Assembly (NCBI GenBank): GCA_965246915.1
Contig: CBDFGB010000025.1
Span: forward strand, 62,001-126,000
From: CAVRQM01 sp965246915
GTDB taxonomy: Bacteria; Pseudomonadota; Alphaproteobacteria; Acetobacterales; Acetobacteraceae
Direction of reading: 5' to 3'
DNA length: 64,000 nt
A model generated the notes under the pieces. The model searched no databases. It saw only the letters and a program-made list of their open reading frames with translations, and was not told the DNA's origin. The position numbers and the translations under genes were made by a program. Below are positions 24,857-34,700 of the stretch, one piece after another. Numbering within the stretch: position 1 is the first letter of the stretch; the number at the start of each line of letters is the position of its first letter.

Positions 24857-25993
24857 GTGCTCCGGCGTGACGCTCACTTGCCCGCAGGCATCCTGCTGGC
24901 GCTCATGCTGTCTGCGGGCAGCCTGGTCGCGCTTCGTGCCACGGCCGAGGATTTCGCGTTCGACCCCTCCGTGCTCGCAACACAGGATTCCATCTGTCCA
25001 GATCCCGGTGGTGCGCTTCGCATCAGGGGCAGAAAGCTGTTCGATGGCGCGAGGGGCGGCGGCCGAACCAGCATCGTCTGTCGTACAATCACGTTTGAGC
25101 CTGACGGATACATCGAAACCACGGGGCCGCTGAGTCTGTCGGCGACGGAATGGTTCGGCGGCCCGATCGACATCCGGCGCGCACCGGTCCGAACCCGAGC
25201 ACCAGGGTCCGCCGCCGATCGCCCCCCGGCCGCGGCCGGGGCGACCGGCCGCGATGGCGAGGCGGGCGAGGACGGATCACGATGCAACCAGGTGTTCATC
25301 GGTCGCCGGAGCCGTTTCGGCAAGCCGGGCCTAGCCGGGGCGGATGGTATCGCGGGTGTCGCGGGGCGGGGCGGAGCGTCCGGGCGGGCCGGAGCCAAAG
25401 GCCCCGACATTACTCTTGTCGCGGCTGACTTTGCGCCCGACACGTCTATTTCGATTCAGGCTCGTGGTGATGACGGCGAAGCAGGGCGGGGCGGTGGCGC
25501 CGGGCAGGAGGGGGGTGCCGGCGGTGATGGCGGTGATGGTGGCCGCGGCGGGGCAGGAGGCTTCTGCTTTCGGCCATCGGACGGCGGGCGAGGCGGACCC
25601 GGCGGGTCGGGCGGCGCTGGAGGGCCAGGGGGGCGTGGTGGCGATGGCGGTGACGGGGGGCCGGGCGGCACGGTCATCCTGGTCATCGGCAAGGCGGCGA
25701 CCCGCTCGTGGACCGATCTCATCATTGACAACCGTGGCGGCCGGCCTGGACCGGGCGGGGCGGGCGGACCCGGCGGGCATGGCGGCCCGGCCGGCGCGGG
25801 CGGCCGTGGCGGCCCGGGCGGCGTCGGAAGCTTCCTTGGCGCGGACGACCGAGGAGCCCTGTCGGTGCCTGACGGACGCGCCGGACCGCCAGGCGAGGCG
25901 GGCGAGGCCGGGTCCGACGGCGCGACCGGCCGGCCCGGAGCAGCAGGTGAAAACGGCATGCTTGGACGCGCCGTTTGGCGGCTCGCGCCGTGA
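24857..25993 (+). CDS. Secreted collagen-like glycine-rich protein 1
   Basis: This 378-aa protein has a hydrophobic signal peptide (LPAGILLALMLSAGSLVALRA), an N-terminal domain to about residue 110 with two pairs of Cys, and then several blocks of GGxGG or Gly-x-y repeats. Two beta-like inserts interrupt the repeats (ITLVAADFAPDTSISIQAR and TVILVIGKAA...LIIDNRGG). No cell-wall anchor is visible. The start is GTG 24857. Its end overlaps the next gene of the same type by GTGA. It may be a surface or matrix protein; the function is unknown. Confidence 0.75.
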   Translation: MLRRDAHLPAGILLALMLSAGSLVALRATAEDFAFDPSVLATQDSICPDPGGALRIRGRKLFDGARGGGRTSIVCRTITFEPDGYIETTGPLSLSATEWFGGPIDIRRAPVRTRAPGSAADRPPAAAGATGRDGEAGEDGSRCNQVFIGRRSRFGKPGLAGADGIAGVAGRGGASGRAGAKGPDITLVAADFAPDTSISIQARGDDGEAGRGGGAGQEGGAGGDGGDGGRGGAGGFCFRPSDGGRGGPGGSGGAGGPGGRGGDGGDGGPGGTVILVIGKAATRSWTDLIIDNRGGRPGPGGAGGPGGHGGPAGAGGRGGPGGVGSFLGADDRGALSVPDGRAGPPGEAGEAGSDGATGRPGAAGENGMLGRAVWRLAP

Positions 25994-27124
25994 GCCGGGA
26001 TCGGTTCTGCCGGCGGTTCGGCGCGGTTGGGCTCCTGGTCACGGCGGTCTCCTGCGCGGGGCTTGCTCTCGCCGCGCCCCGAAGTCCCGACCACATGACA
26101 TGGAGCGGCGAGCGAAGTGTCGCCGCCTTCGACTGCGCCAAGGCGGGTGTCTCGGAGATCAGGATTTCCGGCATCGTCACGCTGCGTGAGCCCGACGAGG
26201 CCAAGCGTCCCGCGCTCCCCCGCTGGATCACGATCTTCTGTGACCGGATGACCTTTGAGCCGGGCGGTCGGATCGTCAGTACGAGCAATCTCGACATCCG
26301 CATCCGAAGTCTCGTGAGCGGCCGCATCATCATCGAGGGTCGGCGCGGCCTGGAGGCGGCCGATCCACCTCATCCGGCTGCGGCTAAGCCTGTCGATGCA
26401 GCGCAGGACGGCGGCGACGGATCCGACGGCGCGGGCGGCGCACAAGGCGGTGCGGGTGCCCCCGGGGTGGCGGGTGACGCGGGACAGCCCGGTGCGGCTG
26501 GCGCGCGCGGCGTCGATGCGAATGCCCTGGCGCTGCTCGCCGGCTCCTTCGGGCCTGACAGCACGGTCGAGATGGTCGCGCGCGGCGGGCCGGGCGGCAC
26601 CGGTGGCCGTGGCTTCCGTGGCCACAATGGCGGAAAGGGCGGCGGTGGCGGGCGTGGCAGCGACGGGTCGGCGACCGCCCGCGCGGGTGATGGTGGCGAC
26701 GCCGGCGACGGGGGCGTCGGCGGCGATGGGGGGGGCCGGGGGGAGTGGCGGGCCTGGCGGCGTGGGCGGCGATCTGACACTGGGTCTGCTGGCCGGCGGG
26801 TCGCCGCCGGCCAAGCCACCCCTACTCGACAATCGCGGTGGCCCTGGCGGCGATCCCGGAGCGGGCGGCGAGCCGGGGTTGGGCGGGCTGGGCGGCAAGG
26901 CAGGGCCGCCTGGCGTTGTCCCCGATCTAGCGAGGTCGCGGCCGGCGGCGCTGAGCGGGGTCGATCCGGATTCGAAGGCCGGCCTGCGCGGACGACCCGG
27001 CCGCTACGGAGCGCCGGGGCTGCGCGGCGCGGCTGGCGCGCCAGGACCCGCCGGCCGGGTGGGCTACGGCTCCTGGGGGACGATCTCGGCGGAGCGCTTC
27101 CGCCAACTCACCGCGTCGCCGTGA
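25990..27124 (+). pseudogene. Secreted collagen-like glycine-rich protein 2, frame broken at a G run
   Basis: From GTG 25990 the frame gives a signal peptide (GLLVTAVSCAGLALAAP), a domain resembling the start of protein 1 (CDRMTFEPGGRIVSTSNLDI), and Gly-rich repeats. At an 8-G run, 26728-26735, the good frame becomes the next one, which continues GGAGGSGGPGGVGGD and ends at 27124 with the Gly-x-y and YGSWGTISAERF tail. Seven Gs would join the two halves, so one extra G breaks the gene. It could be a sequencing slip, a real lesion or phase variation. The first frame otherwise runs on as meaningless sequence. Confidence 0.72.
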
Positions 27125-27381
27125 TCCCTGCGTCGACGCCGCCCGCATCGTCCGGTCACCCGTGGCGTTGGGAGGCGCTTGTGATCCGCAGGCTCGAGCA
27201 ACGCGATCACGATGCCCATTCGCCTCGAACGCGATCGCGTCCGGCTCGGCCTTGGCGGTTCTCGTCTCCCGTTCGGGCTGATCCTTGCCGTGTTCGCCGG
27301 GGTCGCGATCGGATGATCGCCACGGTTTGCCCAAAGACTTCGCCCACAGGCCTCGCCCGTGACGGCGCCGCCAGAGGCGGG

Positions 27382-28104
27382 CTATCCGGCCGCGCGCCGC
27401 GCCGCGGCCTCCTCGGCGCTCGCCACTCCGCCATGGGCTGCCGACCAGGCGACCGGGTTCTCCAGGAACCGCCGCACCTCGGCCAGTGCCGGTTCCTCGA
27501 AATACGGCCGGTCGCGACACGCTTCCAGCACATCCCACCACGTCGCCAGGTGGTGGAGCGTGATGTCCATGTTGGCGAGCGTCTGAAAACTACCGGGAAA
27601 GACGCCGTAGAAGAACACCACGAAGGCGTGGTTGCAGATGGCGCCCGCGTCGCGCAGCGAGGTCGCGAACCGGATTTTGCTCTGCCCGTCGGTGGTCAAA
27701 TCCTCGACCAGCAGCGTGCGCATTCCGGTCGGCACGTCGCCCTCGATCAGCGCATTCTGGCCGAAGCCTTTCGGTTTCTTGCGGACATAGGCCATGGGCG
27801 CTAGCATTCGCTCGGCGATCCAGGCTGCAAACGGGATGCCCGCAGTCTCCCCACCGGCCACCGCCTCGATGCTCTCGAATCCGACATGCCGACCGATTTT
27901 TTCGACCGCGAGCTCACAGATCTTGGCCCGAGCCCGCGGGAAGAAGATGATCCGGCGGCAATCGATGTAGACGGGCGAGCGCCAGCCGGAGGTGAACGTG
28001 TATGGCTCCTCGGGTCGGAAATTGACCGCCTTGATCTCCAGTAGAATGCGGGCGGTCGTCAGCGCCGCGTCGCGATCCCAGTCGGTCATGTGCAGTTTTG
28101 TCAT
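27382..28104 (-). CDS. pyrE: Orotate phosphoribosyltransferase
   Basis: This 240-aa enzyme of UMP synthesis joins orotate to PRPP. The PRPP loop is TLLVEDLTTDGQSK, with YIDCRRIIFFPRAR and VAGGETAGIPFAAWIA upstream, all typical of the alphaproteobacterial form, which is longer than the E. coli enzyme. It is divergent from the ELM1 gene; the 257 bases downstream hold no clear gene. Confidence 0.93.
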   Translation of the reverse strand: MTKLHMTDWDRDAALTTARILLEIKAVNFRPEEPYTFTSGWRSPVYIDCRRIIFFPRARAKICELAVEKIGRHVGFESIEAVAGGETAGIPFAAWIAERMLAPMAYVRKKPKGFGQNALIEGDVPTGMRTLLVEDLTTDGQSKIRFATSLRDAGAICNHAFVVFFYGVFPGSFQTLANMDITLHHLATWWDVLEACRDRPYFEEPALAEVRRFLENPVAWSAAHGGVASAEEAAARRAAG

Positions 28105-28179
28105 GTCGGCTCCGTCTGGTCGGACCCGGATAATGCATGTTGTCGCCCGCGCTCCTACATGCGCGACTTAGAAGGTCGC

Positions 28180-29241
28180 ATGGTGAATCCGAATCACATG
28201 AACACCCGCGCGCATATCCAACCGGAGGAGGGCGGCGTATCCGGCCCTCCGGCCGCGACCGTATGGGTTTTGGACGACCCGCGCACCGGCACCTCGGCGC
28301 AGGCGATCGGCATCGCCGAGCAGCTGGGCGTGCCGTTCCGGCGGATCGGCTTGTCGTTCAATTGGATGGCGCATGCCGCGGGACTCGGCCGACGCGGCTC
28401 TTTGTTGGGTCTCGCCGAGCGAGGCGGCCCGCTCGTGGCGGCACTCGCGGGCCTTGGGGACGGCGCGGGCCGACCGCATCTCGTGATCTCGTCCGGCAGC
28501 CGGGCGGCTAGCGTGGCGTTGTGGCTGAAAGATCGGCTCGGCTGCCGGATCGTCCATTGCATGCGCCCTGGCCTGGGCGGACTTTTCCGTTGGTCCGACT
28601 TCGACTTGTTGGTGGTGCCGGAGCATGACGGCCTGTCGCCGGCCGCCAATCTTCTGCCGGTCCTCGGGGCGCCACATCGAATATCCCCTGGCGCGTTGCG
28701 CGATGCGGCGCAGCGCTGGCACGACCGCCTCGACCACCTGCCACAGCCGGTGGTGGCGCTTCTGGTCGGAGGTCCGGTGCGCGGCACGAACCTGGAGCCG
28801 GCTCGGGCGCACGCGCTCGGCATGTCGGTCGCCCGGGCGGCGGCAGCGCGCGGGGGCTCGGTTGTCGCCACCACGAGCCGACGCACCGGCGCGGAAGCCG
28901 CCGACGCGCTGGCTGCCGGTCTCGGGCGGGCGATGCACCTGATCTACCGGTGGGGCGAGCCGGGAGAGAACCCCTATGTCGGCTTTCTCGCCAGTGCCGA
29001 CTCTATCGTCGTGACATCTGATTCGGTATCGATGATGAGCGAGGCGTGCGCGACTAGCGTTCCGGTCCATGTGGCGCTGCCGGAACTGGCGGGAGGGCGA
29101 CACCGACGGATGATCGCGAGCCTGATCGAGGCCGGTCAGATACGCAGCTTCCGAGGGCATCTGGGGGCCTGGTCGCGCACACCGTTGGATGAGTCGGGCC
29201 GGGTGGCGGCCGAGATCCGCGCACGGTTCGGCATGAGGTGA
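28180..29241 (+). CDS. ELM1/GtrOC1-family protein (mitochondrial fission ELM1-like)
   Basis: This 353-aa protein is of COG3660/DUF1022. It opens VWVLDDPRTGTSAQAIGIAE and includes LVISSGSRAASVALWL, RIVHCMRPGLGGLFR, and the C-terminal ADSIVVTSDSVSMMSEA and RHRRMIASLIEAG. The fold resembles GT-B glycosyltransferases, and the family is common in alphaproteobacteria. AGAAGG precedes ATG 28180. The biochemical activity is not established. Confidence 0.87.
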   Translation: MVNPNHMNTRAHIQPEEGGVSGPPAATVWVLDDPRTGTSAQAIGIAEQLGVPFRRIGLSFNWMAHAAGLGRRGSLLGLAERGGPLVAALAGLGDGAGRPHLVISSGSRAASVALWLKDRLGCRIVHCMRPGLGGLFRWSDFDLLVVPEHDGLSPAANLLPVLGAPHRISPGALRDAAQRWHDRLDHLPQPVVALLVGGPVRGTNLEPARAHALGMSVARAAAARGGSVVATTSRRTGAEAADALAAGLGRAMHLIYRWGEPGENPYVGFLASADSIVVTSDSVSMMSEACATSVPVHVALPELAGGRHRRMIASLIEAGQIRSFRGHLGAWSRTPLDESGRVAAEIRARFGMR

Positions 29242-29277
29242 TTGCCGACCGCGAAGACAGACATTACTCTGTCATTT

Positions 29278-29517
29278 ATGGGACGCGAATTTAGCTACAT
29301 TGCCCGACGGTGCGAGAGAGCGGTGGTGACCGCCTACCGTGATCTTCGCACGCTTGGCACTGACGACGTCTCGGCGTTCGGCGCGTGCACGACGCTCTAT
29401 CGCATCCATCATCCCGAAGCGTCCATGAGCGAGGCGAGGTTGCTGGTCGCGGAGTGGATCGACCATCACCTTGTACAGCGATCCAAGGCTCCCACGGCCG
29501 GCTGCGACTGCCCCTAG
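29278..29517 (+). CDS. Hypothetical small protein
   Basis: This encodes 79 aa from ATG 29278; an in-frame TTG at 29242, just after the ELM1 gene, is also possible. It reads as a compact helical protein: YIARRCERAVVTAYRDLR, ACTTLYRIHHPEASMSEA, RLLVAEWIDHHL, and a Cys-rich end. I recognise no family. It is tail-to-tail with the lipoprotein gene. Confidence 0.55.
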   Translation: MGREFSYIARRCERAVVTAYRDLRTLGTDDVSAFGACTTLYRIHHPEASMSEARLLVAEWIDHHLVQRSKAPTAGCDCP

Positions 29518-29521
29518 TTTC

Positions 29522-30112
29522 TTATGGTTTCGGGGCCGCTGTGTTTTCCGGGCTGGTCGCGGGGGTCGGCGTCAGCGGGGTCTCGCTAACAGGCGCTGGC
29601 ACGGCCGGCGCTTCGACCGGTGGCGGTGGTGAAACCGGGTTAGCTGCGGGTGGTGCCTCGTCCCTCGTATAGTCGATTACGATTCGCGCCTGATTTCCGG
29701 CAATGACCAGAACCTTTTGCGCGAGCGGAAGAGGTGTCTCGTCCTTTTGCGTGACCGAGACGAGTTCCCCGTTCGGCTTGCGAACTATATATTCCCATGC
29801 CTTCGTATCGGCCACCGCCTTTTCCGTGCCGGCCCCCACGAGACCGCCCAGCAGCGCGCCGCCGACCGCACCTAGCGTGGAGGTGACCGAGCCGCCGCCC
29901 GCGGTTGAGCCGACGGCGCCCCCAGCGGCTGCTCCGGTTGCCGCACCGACCGCGCCGCCGGCCACCACATCGACCGGCCGCACACCGATGATGATGCCGC
30001 GCTCGACCTTGTTGGCCTGCTGCACCGCGTTCGAGGAATAGGTGTTCGGCGAGTAGTCGGGCGCGCAACCCGCCATGAACACGGGCAAAGCCGCCGCTAG
30101 CCAGATCCGCAT
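29522..30112 (-). CDS. Glycine-zipper outer-membrane lipoprotein
   Basis: This 196-aa protein has a lipoprotein signal peptide with lipobox FMAGC (Cys16) and a glycine-zipper core of GAVGAATGAAAGGAVG type followed by GALLGGLVGAGTEKA, as in SlyB/Rickettsia 17-kDa antigen proteins. A beta-rich region WEYIVRKPNGELVSVTQKD and a Pro/Ala-rich tail follow. GGAAGG precedes the ATG at 30112. It probably stabilises or spans the outer membrane. Confidence 0.88.
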   Translation of the reverse strand: MRIWLAAALPVFMAGCAPDYSPNTYSSNAVQQANKVERGIIIGVRPVDVVAGGAVGAATGAAAGGAVGSTAGGGSVTSTLGAVGGALLGGLVGAGTEKAVADTKAWEYIVRKPNGELVSVTQKDETPLPLAQKVLVIAGNQARIVIDYTRDEAPPAANPVSPPPPVEAPAVPAPVSETPLTPTPATSPENTAAPKP

Positions 30113-30222
30113 GAAAAGCCTTCCGGTCGGGTCCGGCCCCCAGATAGGCAGCGGTGGCGGCAAAGTCATCCATCGGCGTTTCGCAGTTGCGAACACCCGG
30201 GTGCGGGCCGATGCTGCGGCGC

Positions 30223-31359
30223 ATGGACATCGAGCAATACGACGCGATCGTGGTCGGAGCCGGGATCGCCGGGGCGACGGTGGCCGCCCATCTCTCCGCC
30301 GATCGGAAAGTGGCCCTGATCGAGGCGGAGGATCAGGCGGGCTACCATAGTACCGGACGGTCGGCGGCGATCTGGTATCTGAACTACGGCCCTCCGGACG
30401 TGCGCATTCTGACCGGTCTGTCGCGCGCCTTCTTCGAGGCGCCGCCCCCAGGCTTCGCGGAGACGCCGCTGATGTCACGGCGGCCCGTCCTGTTCGTGGC
30501 GCCGGAGGACCAGATGGCGGAAATGGACGCCTTCATGGCGACATCGAACGGGATGCGGGAGATTTCTCCGGCCACGGCTCGCGAGATGATCCCAGCGCTT
30601 CGCGACGGCTACGTTCGCGCCGCGGCGATCGAGCCGGACTCGTTCGACATGGATGTGGCGACCCTACATCACGGATTCCTGCGACAGCTGCGAGCGCGGG
30701 GCGGCCGGCTCGCGCTGCGCAGCCGGAGCGGCCGGATCGAATACACAAGCGGCACCTGGCGCGTGACCGTCACGGGCGGCGATGTTTTCTTGGCTCCCGT
30801 GCTGGTGAACACTGCCGGGGCGTGGGGCGACGAGGTGGCCGTCCAAGCCGGCGTGCGGCCACTTGGTCTCACACCGAAGCGGCGCACCGGCGTGATCGTC
30901 GATCCGACGCCGTGGGATGCCGCGGGCTGGCCGATGATCCATGACGCCGCCAACACGTTCTACGCACGGGCGGAGGCACGCACGAAGATGATGGTCTCCC
31001 CGGCCGACGAGACGGATCAACCGGCGCATGACGTCCAGCCCGACGAATTGGATGTGGCCATCGCCATCGACCGCATGCAGCAGGCGATGGACATCGACGT
31101 GCGCCGGATCGAGCATTCCTGGGCCGGGCTGCGCACTTTTACGCCCGACCGAAACCTCGCCTTTGGCTGGGACGCCGACGCGCCAGGCTTCTTCTGGTGC
31201 GTGGGACAGGGGGGCTATGGCATCCAGACGTCGCCGGCGGCCGGCGCGCTGGTCGCCGACGTCATCGCCGGCCGCGATCCGGGCGAGGCGGCACGCATCT
31301 TGCCAAACGTGGACCCGAAACGCTTCGCCGTGCCCGCGTCGCAGCCCGCAATTACATAG
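30223..31359 (+). CDS. FAD-dependent amino-acid dehydrogenase, DadA/DauA-like
   Basis: This 378-aa flavoenzyme opens with DAIVVGAGIAGATVAAHL and a STGRSAA loop, and ends with a FAD-domain GQGGYGIQTSPAAG and a glutamate-rich region. Its length and loops fit D-arginine/D-amino acid dehydrogenases (DauA). It starts at ATG 30223, or ATG 30211 with four extra residues. It is the first gene before the transglutaminase operon, separated by only 7 bases from it. The substrate is not certain. Confidence 0.85.
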   Translation: MDIEQYDAIVVGAGIAGATVAAHLSADRKVALIEAEDQAGYHSTGRSAAIWYLNYGPPDVRILTGLSRAFFEAPPPGFAETPLMSRRPVLFVAPEDQMAEMDAFMATSNGMREISPATAREMIPALRDGYVRAAAIEPDSFDMDVATLHHGFLRQLRARGGRLALRSRSGRIEYTSGTWRVTVTGGDVFLAPVLVNTAGAWGDEVAVQAGVRPLGLTPKRRTGVIVDPTPWDAAGWPMIHDAANTFYARAEARTKMMVSPADETDQPAHDVQPDELDVAIAIDRMQQAMDIDVRRIEHSWAGLRTFTPDRNLAFGWDADAPGFFWCVGQGGYGIQTSPAAGALVADVIAGRDPGEAARILPNVDPKRFAVPASQPAIT

Positions 31360-31366
31360 AGCACGC

Positions 31367-34300
31367 ATGTCCATCCACGCCGCGCTGACGCATCGAACGT
31401 CCTATGCGTATGACCGTCCGGTCATCCTCGGCCCGCAGACCATCCGCTTGCGCCCCGCGCCGCATGCGCGCACGCCCATCCTCGCCTACGCGCTGAAGGT
31501 CGAACCGCAGCCGCACTTCCTAAACTGGCAGCAGGATCCCCAGGGCAATTTTCTGGCCCGCGTGGTCTTTCCGGAACCAGTGACTCGTTTCGAAGTAACC
31601 GTGGACCTCGTCGCCGACATGGCGACGATCAACCCGTTTGATTTTTTCCTTGAGCCGGAGGCCGAGACCTGGCCCTTCGTCTACGATCCGGTTCTGGAAC
31701 AAGAACTTGCCCCGTATCGCCGTGCGGCAATTGCCGGGCCGCATTTGGCGACGTTGTTGGACAGCGTGCCGCGAGACGGGCAGCGCACGATCGACATGCT
31801 GGTCGCGTTGAACCGGGCGGTCGTCGACCGCATCGCCTACATTGTGCGGATGGAGCCGGGCGTCTGGTCGCCCGAGCAGACGCTGTCGGAGGCGCGCGGC
31901 AGCTGCCGCGATTCCGCCTGGGTGTTGGTGCAGGCGCTACGCCATCTCGGCTACGCCGCCCGCTTCGTCAGCGGCTACCTGATCCAGCTCGTCGCCGACG
32001 TGAAGCCGCTGGAGGGGGCCGAGGGGCCGACCAGCGACTTCACCGACCTGCATGCTTGGGCCGAAGTCTATCTGCCCGGCGCCGGCTGGGTCGGCTTCGA
32101 CGCGACGTCGGGCCTGATGGCCGGCGAGGGCCATATCCCGCTCGCCGCGAGCCCGGAGCCGCAATCCGCGGCGGCGATTTCGGGGCTGGTCGGCGAGAGC
32201 GAGTCGACTTTCTCGTTCGAGATGACGGTCACACGGCTCAGCGAGACGCCGCGCGTGACGAAGCCATACACCGAGGCGCAGTGGCGCGACATTCTGGCGG
32301 CCGGCCGCCGGGTCGATCGCGCGCTGGCGGCCGGTGACGTGCGGCTCACGCAGGGAGGCGAGCCGACCTTCGTGTCGGCAACCGACATGGAGGCGGCGGA
32401 GTGGAACACCACGGCGCTCGGGCCCACGAAGCGATCATATGCGGGTAAGCTGATCCGCCGCCTGACTCCGCTCTGGTCGCCGGGCGCGGCGCTTGTGCAC
32501 GGGCAGGGCAAGCAATATCCGGGCGAGCAGTTGCCGCGCTGGGCGTTGCATGCGTTTTGGCGTGACGACGGCGTCGCCGCATGGACAGACGCGGACTTCC
32601 TTGCCGACCCTGATCGCGACCGAGGCACGGCTGACGCGCAGGACGCCGCGCGGTTCGCATCGCTGCTTGCCGAGCGGCTGCAGGTCGATCCGGATCTCGC
32701 GCTGCCGGCGCATGAGGATGTCCACTATTATTTATGGAAAGAGCATCGGCTGCCGGCCAACGTGGTCGTCGAGGACAACCGGCTGCGCGACGAGTTGGAG
32801 CGTGCCCGGATGGTCCGAATCTTCGGGCAAGGACTCGCGGCCCCGGTCGGCACCGTCCTGCCGCTGCGGTGCGTGGCGAGTGGCGGCAGCCGGCGCTGGA
32901 GCAGCGGTCATTGGGTGTTTCGCGACAACACGCTGTTCCTGATCCCCGGCGACAGCCCGATGGGATTGCGTCTCCCGCTCGACAGCCTGCCTTGGGCCGA
33001 TCCGGACGCAATCGAGCCGATGTTCGAGACGGATCCGTTCGCGCCGCGCGCGCCTTTCCCGCCGGAGCGCACGCGGCAGGCGTCGTTGCCCGGAGCTTCG
33101 ATCGGTGGCTACCCCAGCCATTTTGGTCCGCGCGCCCAGTTGATCGGCGACCTGAACCGCGATGCGCCCGACCTCGTGCGCACCGCGCTGTGCGTGGAGC
33201 CGCGCGGCGGCCTGTTGCACATCTTCTTCCCGCCCCTCACCGATGCGGCGGACTGGATCGACCTCGTCGCAGCGGTCGAGGCCACGGCTGCCGAGATGGC
33301 GGTGCCGGTGGTGCTCGAGGGCTACTTGCCGCCCTACGATCCGCGCCTGCCGCGCTTCTCGGTGACCCCAGATCCCGGCGTGATCGAGGTCAACGTGCAT
33401 CCGGCGAATGACTGGCCGGAGCATATCGAACGAACGACGCAGCTTTACGAGGAGGCCCGAAAGGTCGGGCTGGCGACCGAGAAATTCTTGCTGGACGGGC
33501 GCCATGTCGGCACCGGCGGCGGCAACCACGTCGTCATGGGCGCGGCCAGCCCGCCCGACAGCCCGTTTCTCCGCCGGCCGGACCTGCTCAAGAGCGTGCT
33601 GGGCTTCTGGCACAACCACCCCAGCCTGTCGTTCGCCTTTGCCGGCATGTTCATCGGGCCGACCAGCCAGCACCCGCGCGTCGATGAGGCGCGCGACGAT
33701 GCCACCAACGAGCTCGAGATCGCGCTGCGCCAGATTTCGCCGTTTCAAGCCTCGCCGCCGTGGATGACCGACCGCCTGTTGCGCAACGTGCTGGTCGACA
33801 TGGCCGGAAACACCCACCGCACGGAATTTTGCATCGACAAGATGTACGACCCTAACGGCCCGACCGGCCGCCTCGGACTGGTGGAGTTTCGCGCCTTCGA
33901 GATGCCGCCGCATGCCCGCATGGCCGCCGCCCAAGCGCTGCTCCTGCGCTCGGCCGTGGCCGCGTTTTGGAGCCATCCCTACGACCGCCGGCTTATTCGC
34001 TGGGGCACGCGGCTGCATGACGATTTCATGCTGCCGCATTATTGCCGGGAAGATTTCGCCGATGCGCTCGAGGAACTGGGGGCCATCGGCTACCGGATCG
34101 ATCCGACCTGGTTCGATCCGCATTTCGAGTTTCGTTTCCCGCAACTAGGCATCACCGAAATCCGTGGCATGTCGCTCGAACTGCGGCATGCGCTGGAGCC
34201 GTGGCATGTGCTCGGCGAAGAGCAATCCGGTGCGGGAACGTCACGTTATGTCGATAGCTCGGCCGAGCGACTGCAGGTGCGCATGACCGGCTGGGTCGAC

Positions 34301-34687
34301 GAACGCTACACGCTTGCGTGCAACGGCGTGGCCGTGACCCTATCGGGGACGCAAGTCGCAGGCGAACGGGTCGGCGGCGTCCGCTTCAAAGCGTGGCAAC
34401 CGCCGAGCGCGCTGCACCCGGGCATCCCCGCGCAGACACCGCTGCGGTTTGACGTCTACGACCGCTGGAGCGGCCGCAGCGTGGGCGGAGCCACCTATCA
34501 CGTTTCGCATCCGGGTGGCCGCAGCTACGATACGTTTCCGGTCAATGCTCAGGAGGCGGAGGCGCGGCGTCGGTCGCGATTCTTCGCCATCGGCCACACG
34601 CCCGGGGCGATGCGCGAACCGGCTCTGCCGGCGAGCGCCATAGGCCGCGAACATCCCCGCACGCTGGACCTTCGCCGTTTCGCCTGA
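31367..34687 (+). CDS. Transglutaminase-like protein with DUF2126
   Basis: This is a large 1106-aa protein. The N-terminal third is a bacterial transglutaminase/protease-like domain with the triad Cys (GSCRDSAWV), His (LHAWAEVYL) and Asp (GFDATSG). The rest is DUF2126, with LTQGGEPTFVSATDMEAAEW, VYGEQ-type LPRWAL, NVHPANDWPEHIE, GTGGGNHVVMG and KMYDPNGPTGRLGLVEFR. This combination always occurs with ATP-grasp/alpha-E genes, as it does here. It is predicted to belong to a peptide-making or peptide-cutting system of unknown product. Confidence 0.93.
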   Translation: MSIHAALTHRTSYAYDRPVILGPQTIRLRPAPHARTPILAYALKVEPQPHFLNWQQDPQGNFLARVVFPEPVTRFEVTVDLVADMATINPFDFFLEPEAETWPFVYDPVLEQELAPYRRAAIAGPHLATLLDSVPRDGQRTIDMLVALNRAVVDRIAYIVRMEPGVWSPEQTLSEARGSCRDSAWVLVQALRHLGYAARFVSGYLIQLVADVKPLEGAEGPTSDFTDLHAWAEVYLPGAGWVGFDATSGLMAGEGHIPLAASPEPQSAAAISGLVGESESTFSFEMTVTRLSETPRVTKPYTEAQWRDILAAGRRVDRALAAGDVRLTQGGEPTFVSATDMEAAEWNTTALGPTKRSYAGKLIRRLTPLWSPGAALVHGQGKQYPGEQLPRWALHAFWRDDGVAAWTDADFLADPDRDRGTADAQDAARFASLLAERLQVDPDLALPAHEDVHYYLWKEHRLPANVVVEDNRLRDELERARMVRIFGQGLAAPVGTVLPLRCVASGGSRRWSSGHWVFRDNTLFLIPGDSPMGLRLPLDSLPWADPDAIEPMFETDPFAPRAPFPPERTRQASLPGASIGGYPSHFGPRAQLIGDLNRDAPDLVRTALCVEPRGGLLHIFFPPLTDAADWIDLVAAVEATAAEMAVPVVLEGYLPPYDPRLPRFSVTPDPGVIEVNVHPANDWPEHIERTTQLYEEARKVGLATEKFLLDGRHVGTGGGNHVVMGAASPPDSPFLRRPDLLKSVLGFWHNHPSLSFAFAGMFIGPTSQHPRVDEARDDATNELEIALRQISPFQASPPWMTDRLLRNVLVDMAGNTHRTEFCIDKMYDPNGPTGRLGLVEFRAFEMPPHARMAAAQALLLRSAVAAFWSHPYDRRLIRWGTRLHDDFMLPHYCREDFADALEELGAIGYRIDPTWFDPHFEFRFPQLGITEIRGMSLELRHALEPWHVLGEEQSGAGTSRYVDSSAERLQVRMTGWVDERYTLACNGVAVTLSGTQVAGERVGGVRFKAWQPPSALHPGIPAQTPLRFDVYDRWSGRSVGGATYHVSHPGGRSYDTFPVNAQEAEARRRSRFFAIGHTPGAMREPALPASAIGREHPRTLDLRRFA

Positions 34688-34700
34688 CAGTCTCATTCGC

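Noticed and set aside
25500..25860. Regular GGN repeats as a possible CRISPR or satellite array
   Set aside because: There are no unique spacers of constant length; the pattern is protein-coding Gly-x-y repetition.
25456..26898. Long minus-strand proline-rich frame
   Set aside because: It is the antisense image of Gly-rich codons (GGN gives Pro on the other strand), with no start signal or family match.
27125..27381. Possible gene between the collagen-like pair and pyrE
   Set aside because: The open frame is only a run-on of the broken collagen-like frame; no start, ribosome site or family signal is visible.
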